Assembly (NCBI RefSeq): GCF_030295745.1
Contig: NZ_AP027291.1
Span: 1,798,001-1,862,000 of the forward strand
From: Mycolicibacterium sp. TUM20985
GTDB taxonomy: Bacteria > Actinomycetota > Actinomycetes > Mycobacteriales > Mycobacteriaceae
Direction of reading: 5' to 3'
DNA: 64,000 nt
Positions 62,944 to 64,000 of this stretch are shown piece after piece; positions within the stretch are counted from its first letter, which is position 1; the number at the start of each line of letters is the position of its first letter. Made by a program: the position numbers and the translations under genes. The notes under the pieces were generated by a model. The model saw only the letters and a list, made by a program, of their open reading frames with translations, did no database searches and was not told the DNA's origin.

Positions 62944-64000
62944 TTAGGCGGCGTTGGCTTCTCCGGCTCCATCGTCGCCACCGGACTCGCCGGCACCGGT
63001 CCCCGTGGTCGATCCGTTTGTACCCGTCGTCGTCGTGGTGGTCGCGCCGCCGGTCGCCGGACCCGCCGGGTCGGTTCCGCCGCCGGGGACGGCCATGTTG
63101 CCGTCGGAGGTCACGGTCGGATGCAGACCGTCGCCGGTCGGCCCGGGACGCGATGTCGTCGAGGGCGGGTTCGACGCCGTCGTGGGGGGAGTGGCCGAAG
63201 CTGTCGACGACGGAGTGGCCGAAGCTGTCGACGACGGAGTGGACGACGTCGACTCGGTGCCCGTGGCGACGCTCGAATCCGGCGTGACGGTCGGGGTGGC
63301 CGTTGGAACGGACGACGCCGTCGGTGTCGGCGAGTTCTCGTTGCCCACCAGCGTCATTCGCGATTGGGCGCCCTGGATTTGTGGTGCGACCAACGGTGTC
63401 GGCGCGGCAGGCACCAGGTTGCCGAGCGGATCGGGCAGCGTGGTGGGCGCAGTCCCGCCCGACAACAGATTGGTTACGCCCTGGCTGATCGCTCCGGGCA
63501 GCCCGAGGAAGGCCCCGATGACGTTCTGCGGCGGGACGATCAGCGAGAACGCGATGGGTGTCGCTGGATCGGCGTTCACACGATCGGTGTAGCCCATGTC
63601 GACCAATAGGCGAAGCAGCGGTTCCACGGCGCTGATGAAGGGTTCGGCGAAGGGGGAAGTCCCTGTCTGCCTTGCCAATTCCCGCAGTGGTCCGAGCAGC
63701 GGGAGAGCCCTGTAGTAGAGAACGTAGGTGTCGGTACCGCCGGCGGTGTTGTGAACCTGAGTCACGTAGGCGGGGCTGGTACCGGGCACTAGCGGGTCAT
63801 AGGCCTCGTCCGGATGCGAATACCGGAGCGACAGAACGGTGTTGAGCAGTGATAGCGGGTTGAAGTACGCGGGGAAGTCGCCGTAGGGGTCGTACTCGTT
63901 CGCGATGTAGGTCGTGTCGTACCTCGTCGCCTGGCCGGGGCACATCGCGTCGATGAGGCCTGGAATCGCGATGCCGGGGAAGCGTTGAAACAAGCCGCCA
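62944..64000 (-). CDS. PE-PPE-domain protein with low-complexity tail (partial)
   Basis: At least 352 residues, running off the window edge, so the N-terminus is missing. The visible part is the alpha/beta-hydrolase-like PE-PPE domain (LRYSHPDEAYDPL, TDTYVLYYRALPLL, LLVDMGYTDR), which in mycobacteria is found in PE, PPE and stand-alone exported proteins. The C-terminal third is a Ser/Thr/Pro/Gly-rich tail with an imperfect 24-base repeat near 63193-63240. Esterase activity has been shown for some members. A signal peptide or PE/PPE domain may lie beyond the window. Confidence 0.78.
   Translation of the reverse strand, partial: GGLFQRFPGIAIPGLIDAMCPGQATRYDTTYIANEYDPYGDFPAYFNPLSLLNTVLSLRYSHPDEAYDPLVPGTSPAYVTQVHNTAGGTDTYVLYYRALPLLGPLRELARQTGTSPFAEPFISAVEPLLRLLVDMGYTDRVNADPATPIAFSLIVPPQNVIGAFLGLPGAISQGVTNLLSGGTAPTTLPDPLGNLVPAAPTPLVAPQIQGAQSRMTLVGNENSPTPTASSVPTATPTVTPDSSVATGTESTSSTPSSTASATPSSTASATPPTTASNPPSTTSRPGPTGDGLHPTVTSDGNMAVPGGGTDPAGPATGGATTTTTTGTNGSTTGTGAGESGGDDGAGEANAA

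Noticed and set aside
1..64000. CRISPR arrays, rRNA genes, prophage or toxin-antitoxin systems.
   Set aside because: No repeat-spacer pattern, rRNA sequence, phage structural genes or paired small toxin/antitoxin frames were seen.

Overview
The window looks like a pigmented, fast-growing mycobacterium (Mycolicibacterium type). The evidence is high GC, frequent GTG starts, genes overlapped by ATGA or GTGA, -10 boxes placed directly before start codons (leaderless starts), a carotenoid cluster, a 13E12-family HNH gene, a PE-PPE-domain gene, and long gene-order agreement, recalled from memory, with the M. tuberculosis Rv2484c-Rv2464c interval.

Layout. (1) 109-9947: an MMPL transporter, then crtE-crtI-crtB-crtYc-crtYd-crtU and a Rieske protein, all with stop/start overlaps, with convergent idi. 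This predicts GGPP to phytoene to lycopene to beta-carotene to an aromatic carotenoid of the isorenieratene type. (2) 10033-11310: a divergent EAL-domain c-di-GMP phosphodiesterase with a probable C-terminal DICT-like sensor. (3) 11431-25692: a catabolic region. One operon (two acyl-CoA dehydrogenases, two MaoC-like hydratases, a thiolase-fold aldolase, a DUF35 protein) has the content of the cholesterol igr operon, with the DUF35 domain on its own gene. A PadR regulator and a palindromic operator separate it from a second operon (esterase, Baeyer-Villiger monooxygenase, SDR, acyl-CoA ligase, aldehyde and alcohol dehydrogenases) that resembles mymA. A convergent CYP125-like P450 closes the block. 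A sterol or isoprenoid-type substrate is inferred.

(4) 25937-27366: cdf and kmtR, a Ni/Co efflux pair. A tRNA-Arg and an orphan PD-(D/E)XK nuclease follow. (5) 28095-33624: tgs-plsC-plsB2, glycerolipid synthesis. (6) 33659-50334: conserved core with a CopD/CtaG-like protein, map, ssbB, ettA, the 180-kDa gdh, a thioesterase, glbO, HNH proteins, ctaJ, a DUF5130 protein and pepN. (7) 50656-57087: the Rv2466c-type DsbA-like protein, then an inserted block (molybdopterin oxidoreductase, NCS1 permease, cytosine deaminase, Fe(II) oxygenase) before rpiB and nei. (8) 57128-64000: an antiporter, a 13E12 gene bracketed by a perfect 16-bp direct repeat, a Gly-rich membrane protein, a GlcG/HbpS-like protein, an exported repeat protein, a decayed Ig-like remnant and a PE-PPE-domain protein cut by the window edge.

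The strongest candidates for something undescribed are the igr-like/mymA-like/CYP125 block with its PadR palindrome, the 13E12 gene flanked by direct repeats, and the pyrimidine-base cluster with an unusual oxygenase. No rRNA, CRISPR array or prophage was seen. All assignments come from reading the sequence and recalled family knowledge; no database search was run.
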